This document shows positions 42,932 to 51,318 of a DNA stretch of 64,000 bases, piece by piece. The notes below the pieces were generated by a model that did not search any database, was not told the DNA's origin, and saw only the letters and a list, made by a program, of their open reading frames with translations. Positions within the stretch are counted from its first letter, which is position 1. The number at the start of each line of letters is the position of its first letter. Source of the stretch: Lutibacter maritimus (GTDB lineage: Bacteria > Bacteroidota > Bacteroidia > Flavobacteriales > Flavobacteriaceae); NCBI RefSeq assembly GCF_900116115.1, contig NZ_FOZP01000006.1, forward strand, positions 245,023-309,022. The letters are read 5' to 3'. Position numbers and translations under genes: made by a program.

Positions 42932-45007
42932 TTAAAAATCAAAATACCAATTAAAAACATCTGTTTTTAAACCAAATGAAATCCACGTATTATTTGTTTT
43001 ATTAAAAGTTGTTGTTGGCACATCTGGGTTAAAATTTCTAAATGTTACACTTCCAAACAATTTTAAATTTGTTGCAGGATTTACCAAATACCCCACTTGT
43101 ACATCTGCTATAAATATTTTAGCTGCATTTCCTTGACCAATGGTATTTCCGTAATCATTTGCTCTTTCATCATTATCTCTATAAATATTTCCTCCATAGC
43201 TAAAAGAATCTGTTGAAGAATTAAAATCGAACCCTTTTTTTCCAAAAACTAATTTTGAATTTGCAAACCATCTATCTTTGGAATATTGAGCAATTCCAAC
43301 AAACTCATTAAAGTTTGATCCCCACAAATGCGCCAAAGGCTGATTATTATGTCCGTAATTATAATTCAATTCATCATGAGAATAGGTATACGGTCTAACT
43401 GAATTATATTCTGCTTGTAAGTACAAATTATCAATAGAAAAAGCATTGTAATATTTTGCACCAATTTGAATTCCATTTTTATTTGCCCACCAACCATTAT
43501 TACTTGTAATTTCTGAAATTCTAAATTCATCAATTATCAATTGAGAATAAATAGAAATATCTTTCATTTTATATTTTAAACTTAAACCTAATAACGAATT
43601 TCCGGCTCTTGATCCGGTAGAAAATTCAACAGCCGTATAAAAAATTAACGGATTTAAATAATTAAAATCAAAACCTCTTCCGTTGGCATTATCCCAAATA
43701 ACACTTTCAAACAAACCAATATTTAAGTTTTTAGTTGCATTCCAGCTTAAATAATGCATTGCAATATATTTTTGTTTATACGCACCTTCTTCGGTTAATT
43801 CAGGTCGTACATCCTGCATGGTCATAAACAAGTTGGTGTATTTAATTTTCCAAAAACTAGTGTTTATTTTAAAAAATGGATATGGAGAAGCTGCATCTGA
43901 TAAAAACAAGGATCGATAACCATCACCAATAAAATTTTTACCATTTCCAAGTTGAAAATTAAAATATTTATTTGGCGAATATGATAAATATGCTTCAGCA
44001 ACTGGATAATCGTAAGCATCAGATTTAAATGCTTTTGCAATTCCTCTGCCAGGAATAATTGCAGGATTTCCTCCATCAGGCTTTATTGAATTTGCATACT
44101 CATTAAAGTACGTGGCAAATCTGCCTTGGCTTTCATAAAAACTTGTTGAAAAACTGAAATTTTTACCTATAGCACCATTTACTGTTATTGCACGTGTATT
44201 GTTAAATGTACTAACGCCTTCACTATCTTTTCCAATTTGTAAATCAACCACTGGGTCAATTGTAAACCAATAACCGTTGCCTTTTACAAAAGCCATGTGT
44301 TCGTTCAATAATTTTTTACCAAACCAAGTTTCTTTACGTTTCACCAACTTATTTTTTTGCGCATCTAAATCAATATATTTATTCACTTCATTATAAACAA
44401 AAGGCTTAACCGCAGTATGTGTATTATCTGATTGATTTAAAAAATAATCAAAATTACTGTATACTTCATGAGTGAACGGAATATTTAAATCGCTGTTATG
44501 TTCTGGAAATAAGGTGCTTTTTGATATAACAATCTCAGTAGCTTTCTTTATCTCATAAGCTGTAATTTCTGGTTGTTTTTCAACTGTTTTTTTAACAATA
44601 GTTGTTGGCTTATTATTTTCAATAGGAATAGCTATAGGAAATACAAATTGCATTTCTATTGGATGATTATTATACGTTGCCGGACTAATTTTTGGAAAAG
44701 TTTCAAAAATACGTTCAATTTCTACTTTAAATTCTTTGTAAGGAGAATTTACATATATTACTTTAAAATTTCCTGTTGAAGTAACTACAAAAACAACATT
44801 TATAGTATCTGTAAAATTATCATTTTTAATTGTTTCAGGTAGCTTAAATTCATTTACAACCAACTTTTTTACCTCATTATTAAAGCAATTGGGCAGCGTT
44901 GCAATGTCTAAAGAATCACACGATGGAAAAACTGGATATTTTTCAATTTGTGAAAATGCTGAAAGACTGATTAAAATAAAAAGAAAATTTAAAATAGATT
45001 TTTTCAT
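42932..45007 (-). CDS. RemB-like outer membrane protein with N-terminal TonB-CTD-like domain
   Basis: A 691-residue protein with a signal peptide (ends SAFSQ). Residues about 25-130 resemble a TonB C-terminal domain (CFNNEVKKLVVNEF, then INVVFVVTSTGNFKVIYV and ending PIAIP), followed by a linker and a large beta-barrel-like domain from about 220 (WFGKKLLNEHMAF, FYESQGRFATYFNEYAN, GFDFNYLNPLIFYTAVEF) that recalls RemB of gliding flavobacteria and Wzi-like barrels. The paired Cys in FPSC and CFNNE match those in the two TonB paralogues at 46446 and 47386. The RemB name is from memory of the family and is moderately sure. Confidence 0.65.
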   Translation of the reverse strand: MKKSILNFLFILISLSAFSQIEKYPVFPSCDSLDIATLPNCFNNEVKKLVVNEFKLPETIKNDNFTDTINVVFVVTSTGNFKVIYVNSPYKEFKVEIERIFETFPKISPATYNNHPIEMQFVFPIAIPIENNKPTTIVKKTVEKQPEITAYEIKKATEIVISKSTLFPEHNSDLNIPFTHEVYSNFDYFLNQSDNTHTAVKPFVYNEVNKYIDLDAQKNKLVKRKETWFGKKLLNEHMAFVKGNGYWFTIDPVVDLQIGKDSEGVSTFNNTRAITVNGAIGKNFSFSTSFYESQGRFATYFNEYANSIKPDGGNPAIIPGRGIAKAFKSDAYDYPVAEAYLSYSPNKYFNFQLGNGKNFIGDGYRSLFLSDAASPYPFFKINTSFWKIKYTNLFMTMQDVRPELTEEGAYKQKYIAMHYLSWNATKNLNIGLFESVIWDNANGRGFDFNYLNPLIFYTAVEFSTGSRAGNSLLGLSLKYKMKDISIYSQLIIDEFRISEITSNNGWWANKNGIQIGAKYYNAFSIDNLYLQAEYNSVRPYTYSHDELNYNYGHNNQPLAHLWGSNFNEFVGIAQYSKDRWFANSKLVFGKKGFDFNSSTDSFSYGGNIYRDNDERANDYGNTIGQGNAAKIFIADVQVGYLVNPATNLKLFGSVTFRNFNPDVPTTTFNKTNNTWISFGLKTDVFNWYFDF

Positions 45008-45016
45008 TGTAAATAC

Positions 45017-45592
45017 TTACTGAATTTTTTGAACGCTATTATTTAACAATTGATATTTTTCACCACTTTCTTCGCAAATTGCAAATCCTTTTTCATCAAA
45101 ATGTAACCGATGTCCGTATTCACTAATCCAACCAATTTGTTTTGATGGATTTCCAACAACCAAGGCATACGGTAAAACTGGCTTTGTAACTACTGCTCCT
45201 GCACCAATTAACGCGTATTGCCCAATTTCATTGCCACAAATTATAGTAGCGTTTGCGCCAATACTTGCGCCTTTTCTTACCAAGGTTTTTTTAAATTCAT
45301 CTCGTCTAATTATCGCGCTTCTCGGATTTATAACATTTGTAAAAACCATTGACGGACCTAAAAAAACATCATCTTCACAAATAACGCCAGAATATATTGA
45401 TACATTATTTTGTACTTTTACATTTTTACCCAAAACAACTTCTGGCGAAATCACCACATTCTGACCGATATTGCAATGTTCTCCAATTATTGAATTCGGC
45501 ATCACATGGCTAAAATGCCAGATTTTTGTACCTTTTCCAATGGTACAACCTTTGTCTATAACTGCCGTTTCGTGTGCAAAAAAAGTATCCAT
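45017..45592 (-). CDS. Left-handed beta-helix sugar N-acetyltransferase (WbpD/FdtC-like)
   Basis: A 191-residue hexapeptide-repeat acyltransferase (IGKGTKIWHFSHV, IGEHCNIGQNVVI, GASIGANATII, and the closing AVVTKPVLPYALVVGNPSKQIGW). This pattern fits acetyl-CoA-dependent acetylation of the 3-amino group of a nucleotide sugar used in surface polysaccharides. I chose the Met at 45592, since the longer frame overlaps the DeoC coding end. It lies one base after the deoC stop, so the two are cotranscribed although their functions differ. Confidence 0.87.
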   Translation of the reverse strand: MDTFFAHETAVIDKGCTIGKGTKIWHFSHVMPNSIIGEHCNIGQNVVISPEVVLGKNVKVQNNVSIYSGVICEDDVFLGPSMVFTNVINPRSAIIRRDEFKKTLVRKGASIGANATIICGNEIGQYALIGAGAVVTKPVLPYALVVGNPSKQIGWISEYGHRLHFDEKGFAICEESGEKYQLLNNSVQKIQ

Positions 45593-45593
45593 A

Positions 45594-46346
45594 TTAATAA
45601 CCAGCTTCAGCTTTCCCTCCGTCTGCAATTAATTTTGCTGAAGAAGTTCCAATTCTTGTAACACCCATTTCAACCATTTTCACTGCATCATCATAGTTTC
45701 TAACACCTCCGGCAGCTTTTGCAGGTAATGGTTTTGCATTTTCAACAATTAATTCCATAGCTTCAAAAGTTGCTCCGTTTGGCTTTCCTTCGTCTGTTTT
45801 AAAAAATCCGGTAGATGATTTTACAAAAACTTTTGCTGCGTTTTCTTCTCCAAAGTTTTCTAAAACTACATCGCGTATTAATTGCGTTAATGTAATGATT
45901 TCTTCATTTGTTAAGGCGGCAATTTCAATAATCCATTTTGCAACTTTATTAGCATCTAAAGCTAATTTGGTTCCTTTAAAAACTTCCGCTTTTACTAAAT
46001 TAATTTTCTCTTCTTTAAAAGCTGTATAATTTACAACATAATCTAATTCATCTACATCGTCTTTTACAGCTTGTGAAGCCTCTTTAAGCTTTTCATCGGT
46101 GGTATATGTGCCTTCATGAAAACCAATAACAGTTCCAATTAAAACGTTAGCATTTGCTTTTGAAATCATTTCTCTTGCCATTGCAACATATTCAGGACGA
46201 ATCATGGCCAATTTAAAATCGTTTTCAATAGCTTCATTTATAAGCGCTTGTACATTTTTTTTGGTTTCTTCTTCTGAAATGTTAGCTTGCTTAGCAGTTT
46301 TAAGATAGGTTGAATCTAAATATTGATTGATATTAATTTTATTCAT
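45594..46346 (-). CDS. deoC: Deoxyribose-phosphate aldolase
   Basis: A 250-residue class I aldolase with the Schiff-base Lys in VFVKSSTGF, the proton-relay Lys in PAKAAGGVR and RIGTSS in the phosphate site. It cleaves 2-deoxyribose 5-phosphate to glyceraldehyde 3-phosphate and acetaldehyde in nucleoside catabolism. The first ~20 residues are in line with flavobacterial homologues. The gene precedes the N-acetyltransferase gene with one base between. Confidence 0.95.
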   Translation of the reverse strand: MNKININQYLDSTYLKTAKQANISEEETKKNVQALINEAIENDFKLAMIRPEYVAMAREMISKANANVLIGTVIGFHEGTYTTDEKLKEASQAVKDDVDELDYVVNYTAFKEEKINLVKAEVFKGTKLALDANKVAKWIIEIAALTNEEIITLTQLIRDVVLENFGEENAAKVFVKSSTGFFKTDEGKPNGATFEAMELIVENAKPLPAKAAGGVRNYDDAVKMVEMGVTRIGTSSAKLIADGGKAEAGY

Positions 46347-46407
46347 TTTTTTAAATACTTGTTTTATAAAACAAATATAAACTTTTTAAAACCATCACTA
46401 TAAAAAA

Positions 46408-46427
46408 AATCCCGCGATTGCGGGATT
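46408..46427 (-). terminator. Terminator of the first TonB gene
   Basis: AATCCCGC and GCGGGATT around GATT, followed by a run of T on the minus strand only. It lies 19 bp past the TonB stop. Confidence 0.8.
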
Positions 46428-46445
46428 CAAAATTTAAATTACAAA

Positions 46446-47180
46446 TTATTCTACTTTAAATACAATTGGAAGGCCATAGCTTACCGAAACTGCTCTGCCT
46501 CGTTGTTTTCCAGGAGTCATTACTGGTAATAATTTTACAACTCTAATTGCTTCTTCTTGTAATTTTTTATGTGGTGCTCTGGCCTGAATGTCAGTAATAT
46601 GTCCAGTATTATCTATTTTAAACATTACAAATATTTTTTGAATAGTTCCTGAATGCAAACCTAATTCAGAAGCCAACTCTATATTGAATTTTTTGGAAAC
46701 AAATTTTGTAACCTCATTAGAAAAACAATCTCTTTTTTCTTGTTTAGTTCCTTTACAACCAGGGAAAATTGGAACATCTTCAATAATCATAAAAGGGACA
46801 TCTTCAACTACAGTTTCTTCTTCCTCATCAACTACCATTAATTGTTTATCAAGATTTACAACGACCGCATCTGAAACATCTAATTCTGTTGATTCTATAA
46901 TACTTTCTTGAACTTCAACCGCATCATCAACTTTTAAAATTCTTTCGGAAATTACTGTTTTAGTAGCTTGTGGTTCTTGAATTTCTATGGGCTTTATTTC
47001 AATTGTATTTTCAACATCATCAACACCAACAAATGTGCTATTTAAATCTTTTATTTCTGATGGGTATGATTTAAAATTGATGAATTCATACACTATAAAA
47101 AGCGATAGAACCAAGCCTAATTCCATTAAAATTTTTGAATAATTTTCGAGTGCTGCGTGTGGATATTTTTTAATTTCCAT
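46446..47180 (-). CDS. Energy transducer TonB (paralogue 1)
   Basis: A 244-residue TonB-type protein. A short cytoplasmic N-terminus (MEIKKYPHAALENYSK), one helix (about 19-35), a Glu/Val/Asp-rich periplasmic linker instead of the usual Pro-rich one, and a C-terminal TonB domain from about 150 (DCFSNEVTKFVSKKF, IQARAPHKKLQEEAIRV, ending YGLPIVFKVE). The pattern FPGC...CF places two Cys before the domain. I chose the Met at 47180, which aligns with the start of paralogue 2. A Met 8 codons upstream is possible. Confidence 0.85.
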   Translation of the reverse strand: MEIKKYPHAALENYSKILMELGLVLSLFIVYEFINFKSYPSEIKDLNSTFVGVDDVENTIEIKPIEIQEPQATKTVISERILKVDDAVEVQESIIESTELDVSDAVVVNLDKQLMVVDEEEETVVEDVPFMIIEDVPIFPGCKGTKQEKRDCFSNEVTKFVSKKFNIELASELGLHSGTIQKIFVMFKIDNTGHITDIQARAPHKKLQEEAIRVVKLLPVMTPGKQRGRAVSVSYGLPIVFKVE

Positions 47181-47354
47181 GATGACCTTATTTAAGTTCA
47201 ACAAGAATAAAATGAGTACGCTGTTATAAAACAGTTGAAGTATATAATGCAGGTTTTTTGCAAAAACAAGATGTTTATAAATGCAACACCTTGCAAGATG
47301 AATTTCACTATTAAAGGTACAACATTATTAAATGATACACAATTTTTTAAACAA

Positions 47355-47380
47355 AAAAACCAGCATAAATACTGGTTTTT
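47355..47380 (-). terminator. Terminator of the second TonB gene
   Basis: AAAAACCAG and CTGGTTTTT around an 8-base loop, directly after the paralogue 2 stop on the minus strand. Confidence 0.75.
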
Positions 47381-47385
47381 ATAAG

Positions 47386-48132
47386 CTATTGCACTTTAAA
47401 TATAATTGGAACAGCGTACCTTACTTTTACAGGCTTTCCATGTTGTTTACCCGGCTCCATTTTTGGCAATAAACTAATTACTCTTATAGCCTCTTGCTGC
47501 AATCTTTTATGTGGTGCTCTGGCTTCAATATCAATTATATTTCCGTTTTTATCAATTTTAAAAAGTGTATAAATTCTTTGAATTCCAGGCGCTAAACCTA
47601 ATTCGCCAGCTAATTGATTATTAAATTTTTTATTGATGTATTTCGCTATTTCTTCAGAAAAACAAGCTTTACGTTCTTCATTTGTGCCTTTACAACCTGG
47701 AAAAAGTGGGGCTTCTTCTAAAAATTTAACATCAAAAAAATCATCTTTTGGGTTAATATCAACATCTTTTGGCACTTCTACCAAGGTATTCGGATCAAAT
47801 GGCGCATCAATATCTGGAGTAATGAAATCTGTTTCATCAATGTTAGCATCATTTTTTTCTAGCTTAATATCTACCAAAATTTGCTTTTGTTTTGGCTGAA
47901 CTTGTTTTGGTGGTTCAATTTTATACACTATTATTGGTGGAGTATTGTCTATTAAATGGTTATCAAAACCTGATAAAACAGCTAATTCATTATTAAAAGT
48001 TTTGTTTTGAATAAGTAAATACACTACAAAAAGTGATAATACTAACCCTAATTGCGTAAATAATTTACTGTAATTCTCTAAATTTGCTTTAGGGTGTTTT
48101 TTGATTTCGTAATTTTTCTTTGAAAAGTTCAT
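47386..48132 (-). CDS. Energy transducer TonB (paralogue 2)
   Basis: A 248-residue paralogue of the gene at 46446. It shares the N-terminal KHPKANLENYSKLFTQLGLVLSLFVVY helix region, a linker (here PPKQVQPKQKQ, closer to a classical Pro/Lys linker), the FPGCKGTNEERKACF Cys pair and the C-terminal APHKRLQQEAIRVISLLP and IIFKVQ. Each copy has its own terminator, and the 205-bp spacer suggests separate transcripts. Both would energise TonB-dependent receptors such as the one at 59501. Confidence 0.87.
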   Translation of the reverse strand: MNFSKKNYEIKKHPKANLENYSKLFTQLGLVLSLFVVYLLIQNKTFNNELAVLSGFDNHLIDNTPPIIVYKIEPPKQVQPKQKQILVDIKLEKNDANIDETDFITPDIDAPFDPNTLVEVPKDVDINPKDDFFDVKFLEEAPLFPGCKGTNEERKACFSEEIAKYINKKFNNQLAGELGLAPGIQRIYTLFKIDKNGNIIDIEARAPHKRLQQEAIRVISLLPKMEPGKQHGKPVKVRYAVPIIFKVQ

Positions 48133-48273
48133 AATATTAGGTTTTTATGTTCCTCTATTTTACTTTGAACCTTTAGTTAATTGGATTGAGTGGAATTAAA
48201 AAAATTAATTTTGGTTTAAAAAATAAAATATAGCAACTGTTAATATTTTGTTAATATCAAGAAACATACCAAA

Positions 48274-48303
48274 AAAGAAGCTGCATTAAAATGCAGCTTC
48301 TTT
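48274..48303. terminator. Terminator of lipoprotein A gene
   Basis: GAAGCTGCAT pairs with ATGCAGCTTC around TAAA with A and T runs on both sides, 25 bp past the stop. Confidence 0.85.
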
Positions 48304-48327
48304 CTTATTTTTTACTCTTATTTTAAT

Positions 48328-49365
48328 TTATGGTAAGCTGTTAATTAAACTTTCTAAAGCCGTTTGAGTTGTTGGGCTTAAACTTGAGATAACTTCTATA
48401 TGATCATCAACTATGGTTGTTCCTTGCATTGCGTAATAAACTTGACCATCAATTTCTGTTACAACTATAATATGCACTTCTAACCCAATTGGAATTAACC
48501 CGTAATGTTCTGTAAACATTTCATTGGTTTCATTATAAACATCCATTCTTGCAATTGCTGTATTTTCACCATCATAGTATAAAAATACTGCACAATTATC
48601 TGCATCATATCCTTCAGGAACATCAACAAAAATCTCAGTTTTTGGACCCGTAAAGCTATACCATCTGTCTAAATTTGACCAACCAAAACTTCCTAAATCA
48701 AAATTGTAGGTTGCCATAACTCCATTTGCACCTTGCGCTTCTCTAAACTCAACTCCATCAGGTTCACCGTTATTATCTTCATCTGCTTCCACCCAATTAT
48801 CTGTATCATTTAAATCATCTCCAGCTCTAAACAATTTCATATTCCAATCCATATCACCTGGGGCAACATTTCTACTAGTTACTTCTATCATTCCTAAAAG
48901 TTCTAATTCATTTGCACCTTGCTTTGCATCAATAAAAAACTCACCTGCTGATTTTAATGCTTCTTTATCTCCATTAGCTCTTTCTCCTAATGTGGACATA
49001 TTTTTTAATATGATATCTGATTTGTCGTATATTTCAATTAACTGAACGGTTACATTTCCTGTTACCGGTGATCCATTAAGTCCAAATACATTTGGCGGAA
49101 AATTTACTTTTGTTCCTTGTGATCCTGTTATAATTCCTCCTGAAGCTGCATCTACAGTAAATTCTTCAACATCATCAATTCTATTATTTTCAAAACGATT
49201 ATTTAAAGCGATGCCATTTGGCTGAGGTTGGTAAGGTTCAACTTCATTATCTGGCATACAACTTCCAAAAAATACTACTATTGATAATCCAATTACATTT
49301 TTTAAAATTTTGTTCACTAGTTTACTAGAATTCAAGTTTGTGAAATTTTGTGTTTGTGTTTTCAT
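48328..49365 (-). CDS. Lipoprotein A of a tandem pair, function unknown
   Basis: A 345-residue lipoprotein with an unusually long n-region before the lipobox FFGSC (Cys about 36). Acidic residues after the Cys (MPDNEVEP) could direct it to the outer leaflet. The body is beta-rich, with an acidic loop (DEDNNGEPDG) that looks like a calcium-binding turn, and ends SPTTQTALESLINSLP. It aligns along its whole length with the gene at 49571. It is divergent from, and likely controlled by, the sigma factor gene at 50736. I recognise no named family. Confidence 0.78.
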   Translation of the reverse strand: MKTQTQNFTNLNSSKLVNKILKNVIGLSIVVFFGSCMPDNEVEPYQPQPNGIALNNRFENNRIDDVEEFTVDAASGGIITGSQGTKVNFPPNVFGLNGSPVTGNVTVQLIEIYDKSDIILKNMSTLGERANGDKEALKSAGEFFIDAKQGANELELLGMIEVTSRNVAPGDMDWNMKLFRAGDDLNDTDNWVEADEDNNGEPDGVEFREAQGANGVMATYNFDLGSFGWSNLDRWYSFTGPKTEIFVDVPEGYDADNCAVFLYYDGENTAIARMDVYNETNEMFTEHYGLIPIGLEVHIIVVTEIDGQVYYAMQGTTIVDDHIEVISSLSPTTQTALESLINSLP

Positions 49366-49408
49366 AATTTATTGTTTTTAAAATTTTTAATATTTGTTTT
49401 ATACCTAT

Positions 49409-49437
49409 ATATCAACTGTACTTTTATTTTGTTACCC
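49409..49437 (-). promoter_or_regulatory. Candidate ECF-type promoter of lipoprotein A
   Basis: On the minus strand GGGTAAC (49437-49431) and GTTGATAT (49416-49409) are separated by exactly 14 bases. The same pair with the same spacing precedes lipoprotein B. GTAAC resembles ECF sigma -35 elements. Confidence 0.5.
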
Positions 49438-49491
49438 ATGTTTTTAAGTTTTTTTTAAAATATTATTTTTTGATACGGATAAGGCATAAAA

Positions 49492-49520
49492 AAAGAGCCA
49501 TCTAAATACTTAGATAGCCC
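49492..49520 (-). terminator. Terminator of lipoprotein B gene
   Basis: GCCATCTAA pairs with TTAGATAGC (one G-U wobble) around a 4-base loop, followed on the minus strand by a T run, 51 bp past the stop. Confidence 0.7.
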
Positions 49521-49570
49521 TTTCCACTAGCAATTAACCTATTTCTAACTGTTCACTAATTGCAATATTT

Positions 49571-50617
49571 TTATGGTAATCCGTTTATTAAACTTTCTAA
49601 AGCCGTTTGTGTAGTTGGACTTAAATTTGTAAATACTTCAATATGATTATCTACAACTGTTGTTCCTTTAATTGCATAATGCAACTCTCCATCAATTTCT
49701 GTTACTACTATAATATGTACTTGTTGCCCAATTGGAATTAACCCATAATGTTCTGTAAACATCTCTAAATTAGTATCCCAAATATCCATTTTAGCTAAAG
49801 CGGTTGGTTCACCGTCGTATGATAAATACACCGCACAATTATCTCCATTATATCCTTCTGGTACATCTACATAAATTTCAGTTTTAGGACCTGTAAAATT
49901 ATACCATCTGTCAAGGTTTGTCCACCCAAATGAACTAATATCAAAACCATACGTTACATAACTACCTCCAGCAGTATTTTTACCTTCACGCACTTCAGGT
50001 TTATCATTTATTCCATTATTATCTTCGTCTGCTTCTACCCAATCACAATCATCATCTATACCGTCGCAATCATTATCTAATCCTCCTCTAAAAATTTGCA
50101 TTGCACCATCAAAATTTGTTGGATCTATTTCTCTACTGGTAATAGTTGCCTTTTCTAGCAATTCCAATTCATTTGCTCCTTGCTTAGCAGCAACAAAAAA
50201 TTCTCCTGCCGATTTTAAAGCTTCTTTATTTCCGTTAGGTCTTTGCCCTAATGTAGATTTGTTTTTAAGTAACATTGAAGCTTTATCATAAATTTCAAGT
50301 AATTGTACGGTTACATTTCCTGTTACTGGAACTCCATTTATTCCAAAAGAATTTGCTTGAAACTGAACTTTGGTTCCTTGTGCTCCTATTACAATTCCTC
50401 CAACAGATGCGTCTAATGTAAACTCCTGAATTGCATTATTTCTGTTATCTAAAAAGCGTTCGTTTAATGCTTGTCCGTCTGGTTGTGGTTGGTAAGGTTC
50501 AACTTCATTATCTGGCGTACAACTTCCAAATAAAAGAATGATTGATAAACCAATAGCATTGCTTAACATATTAGTTACTGTTTTACTGTTTTTGAATTTT
50601 TGAGTTAGTGTTTTCAT
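49571..50617 (-). CDS. Lipoprotein B of a tandem pair, function unknown
   Basis: A 348-residue paralogue of lipoprotein A with the same signal (GSC), the same acidic PDNEVEPYQPQP after the lipid Cys, and the same C-terminus (SPTTQTALESLINGLP). It differs by an Asp/Cys insertion near residues 185-200 (DNDCDGIDDDCD), which resembles thrombospondin type 3 calcium loops and adds a Cys pair. It is the gene nearest to the divergent sigma factor, whose start is 118 bp away. Function unknown. Confidence 0.78.
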   Translation of the reverse strand: MKTLTQKFKNSKTVTNMLSNAIGLSIILLFGSCTPDNEVEPYQPQPDGQALNERFLDNRNNAIQEFTLDASVGGIVIGAQGTKVQFQANSFGINGVPVTGNVTVQLLEIYDKASMLLKNKSTLGQRPNGNKEALKSAGEFFVAAKQGANELELLEKATITSREIDPTNFDGAMQIFRGGLDNDCDGIDDDCDWVEADEDNNGINDKPEVREGKNTAGGSYVTYGFDISSFGWTNLDRWYNFTGPKTEIYVDVPEGYNGDNCAVYLSYDGEPTALAKMDIWDTNLEMFTEHYGLIPIGQQVHIIVVTEIDGELHYAIKGTTVVDNHIEVFTNLSPTTQTALESLINGLP

Positions 50618-50660
50618 AATTATAAATTTTAAGTGTTTTTTAAATTTGTTTTATATCAAC

Positions 50661-50689
50661 ATATCAACACACTTTTAAATTTGTTACCC
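50661..50689 (-). promoter_or_regulatory. Candidate ECF-type promoter of lipoprotein B
   Basis: GGGTAAC (50689-50683) and GTTGATAT (50668-50661) on the minus strand, 14 bases apart, as upstream of lipoprotein A. It lies in the 118-bp divergent region shared with the sigma factor gene. Confidence 0.5.
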
Positions 50690-50735
50690 CTTATTCTGAA
50701 AAAAATTTTAAATTAGCTGAAACTAACTATTTTAA

Positions 50736-51317
50736 ATGGACATAAAACCACACGATGATCATATATATATAGAAGCACTTTTGAAGAACGACAGCAAAGT
50801 GCTCTCTACATTATATGCAAAATTTTCACCCAAAATTGTTGGCTATATAAAAAATAACAGCGGTGATGAAGATGCTGCACAAGATATTATTCAAGAAACT
50901 TTAGTTACCATTTATCATCAAGCAAAAGAGAAAAAATTTATACTTACATGTCCTTTTGATGCTTATTTTTTTTTATTATGTAAAAGACGTTGGTTAAATG
51001 AACTTAAAAAAAGAGGTAATAATAGGGTAACAATTATTGATGATATTACATCTATTAGTGAAGAGCAAGAACAGCAAGTTGAAGAAACTGAAATTTTTGA
51101 ACAACAACATCAATTATTTGAGTTAAAATTTAAAGAATTAGGTGAAAAATGTCAAGAATTATTAAAAGCCACTTTTAAAATAAAATCTATGGAAGAAGTT
51201 GCTGATTTTTTAGGTGTAACTTATGGATATGCTCGTAAGAAGAAATCACAATGTATGGGGAAATTAACCCAACTTGTGAAAAATTCGAATGAATTTAATC
51301 AACTAAAAGCGTATTAA
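50736..51317 (+). CDS. ECF-type RNA polymerase sigma factor
   Basis: A 193-residue sigma-70 family factor with only sigma2 (about residues 15-90; GDEDAAQDIIQETLVTIYHQA) and sigma4 (about 130-180; MEEVADFLGVTYGYARKKKSQCM) regions. It starts a two-gene unit, with the next start one base after its stop. The neighbours are two divergent paralogous lipoprotein genes that share a promoter-like element, so they are the best candidate targets. Confidence 0.9.
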   Translation: MDIKPHDDHIYIEALLKNDSKVLSTLYAKFSPKIVGYIKNNSGDEDAAQDIIQETLVTIYHQAKEKKFILTCPFDAYFFLLCKRRWLNELKKRGNNRVTIIDDITSISEEQEQQVEETEIFEQQHQLFELKFKELGEKCQELLKATFKIKSMEEVADFLGVTYGYARKKKSQCMGKLTQLVKNSNEFNQLKAY

Positions 51318-51318
51318 A

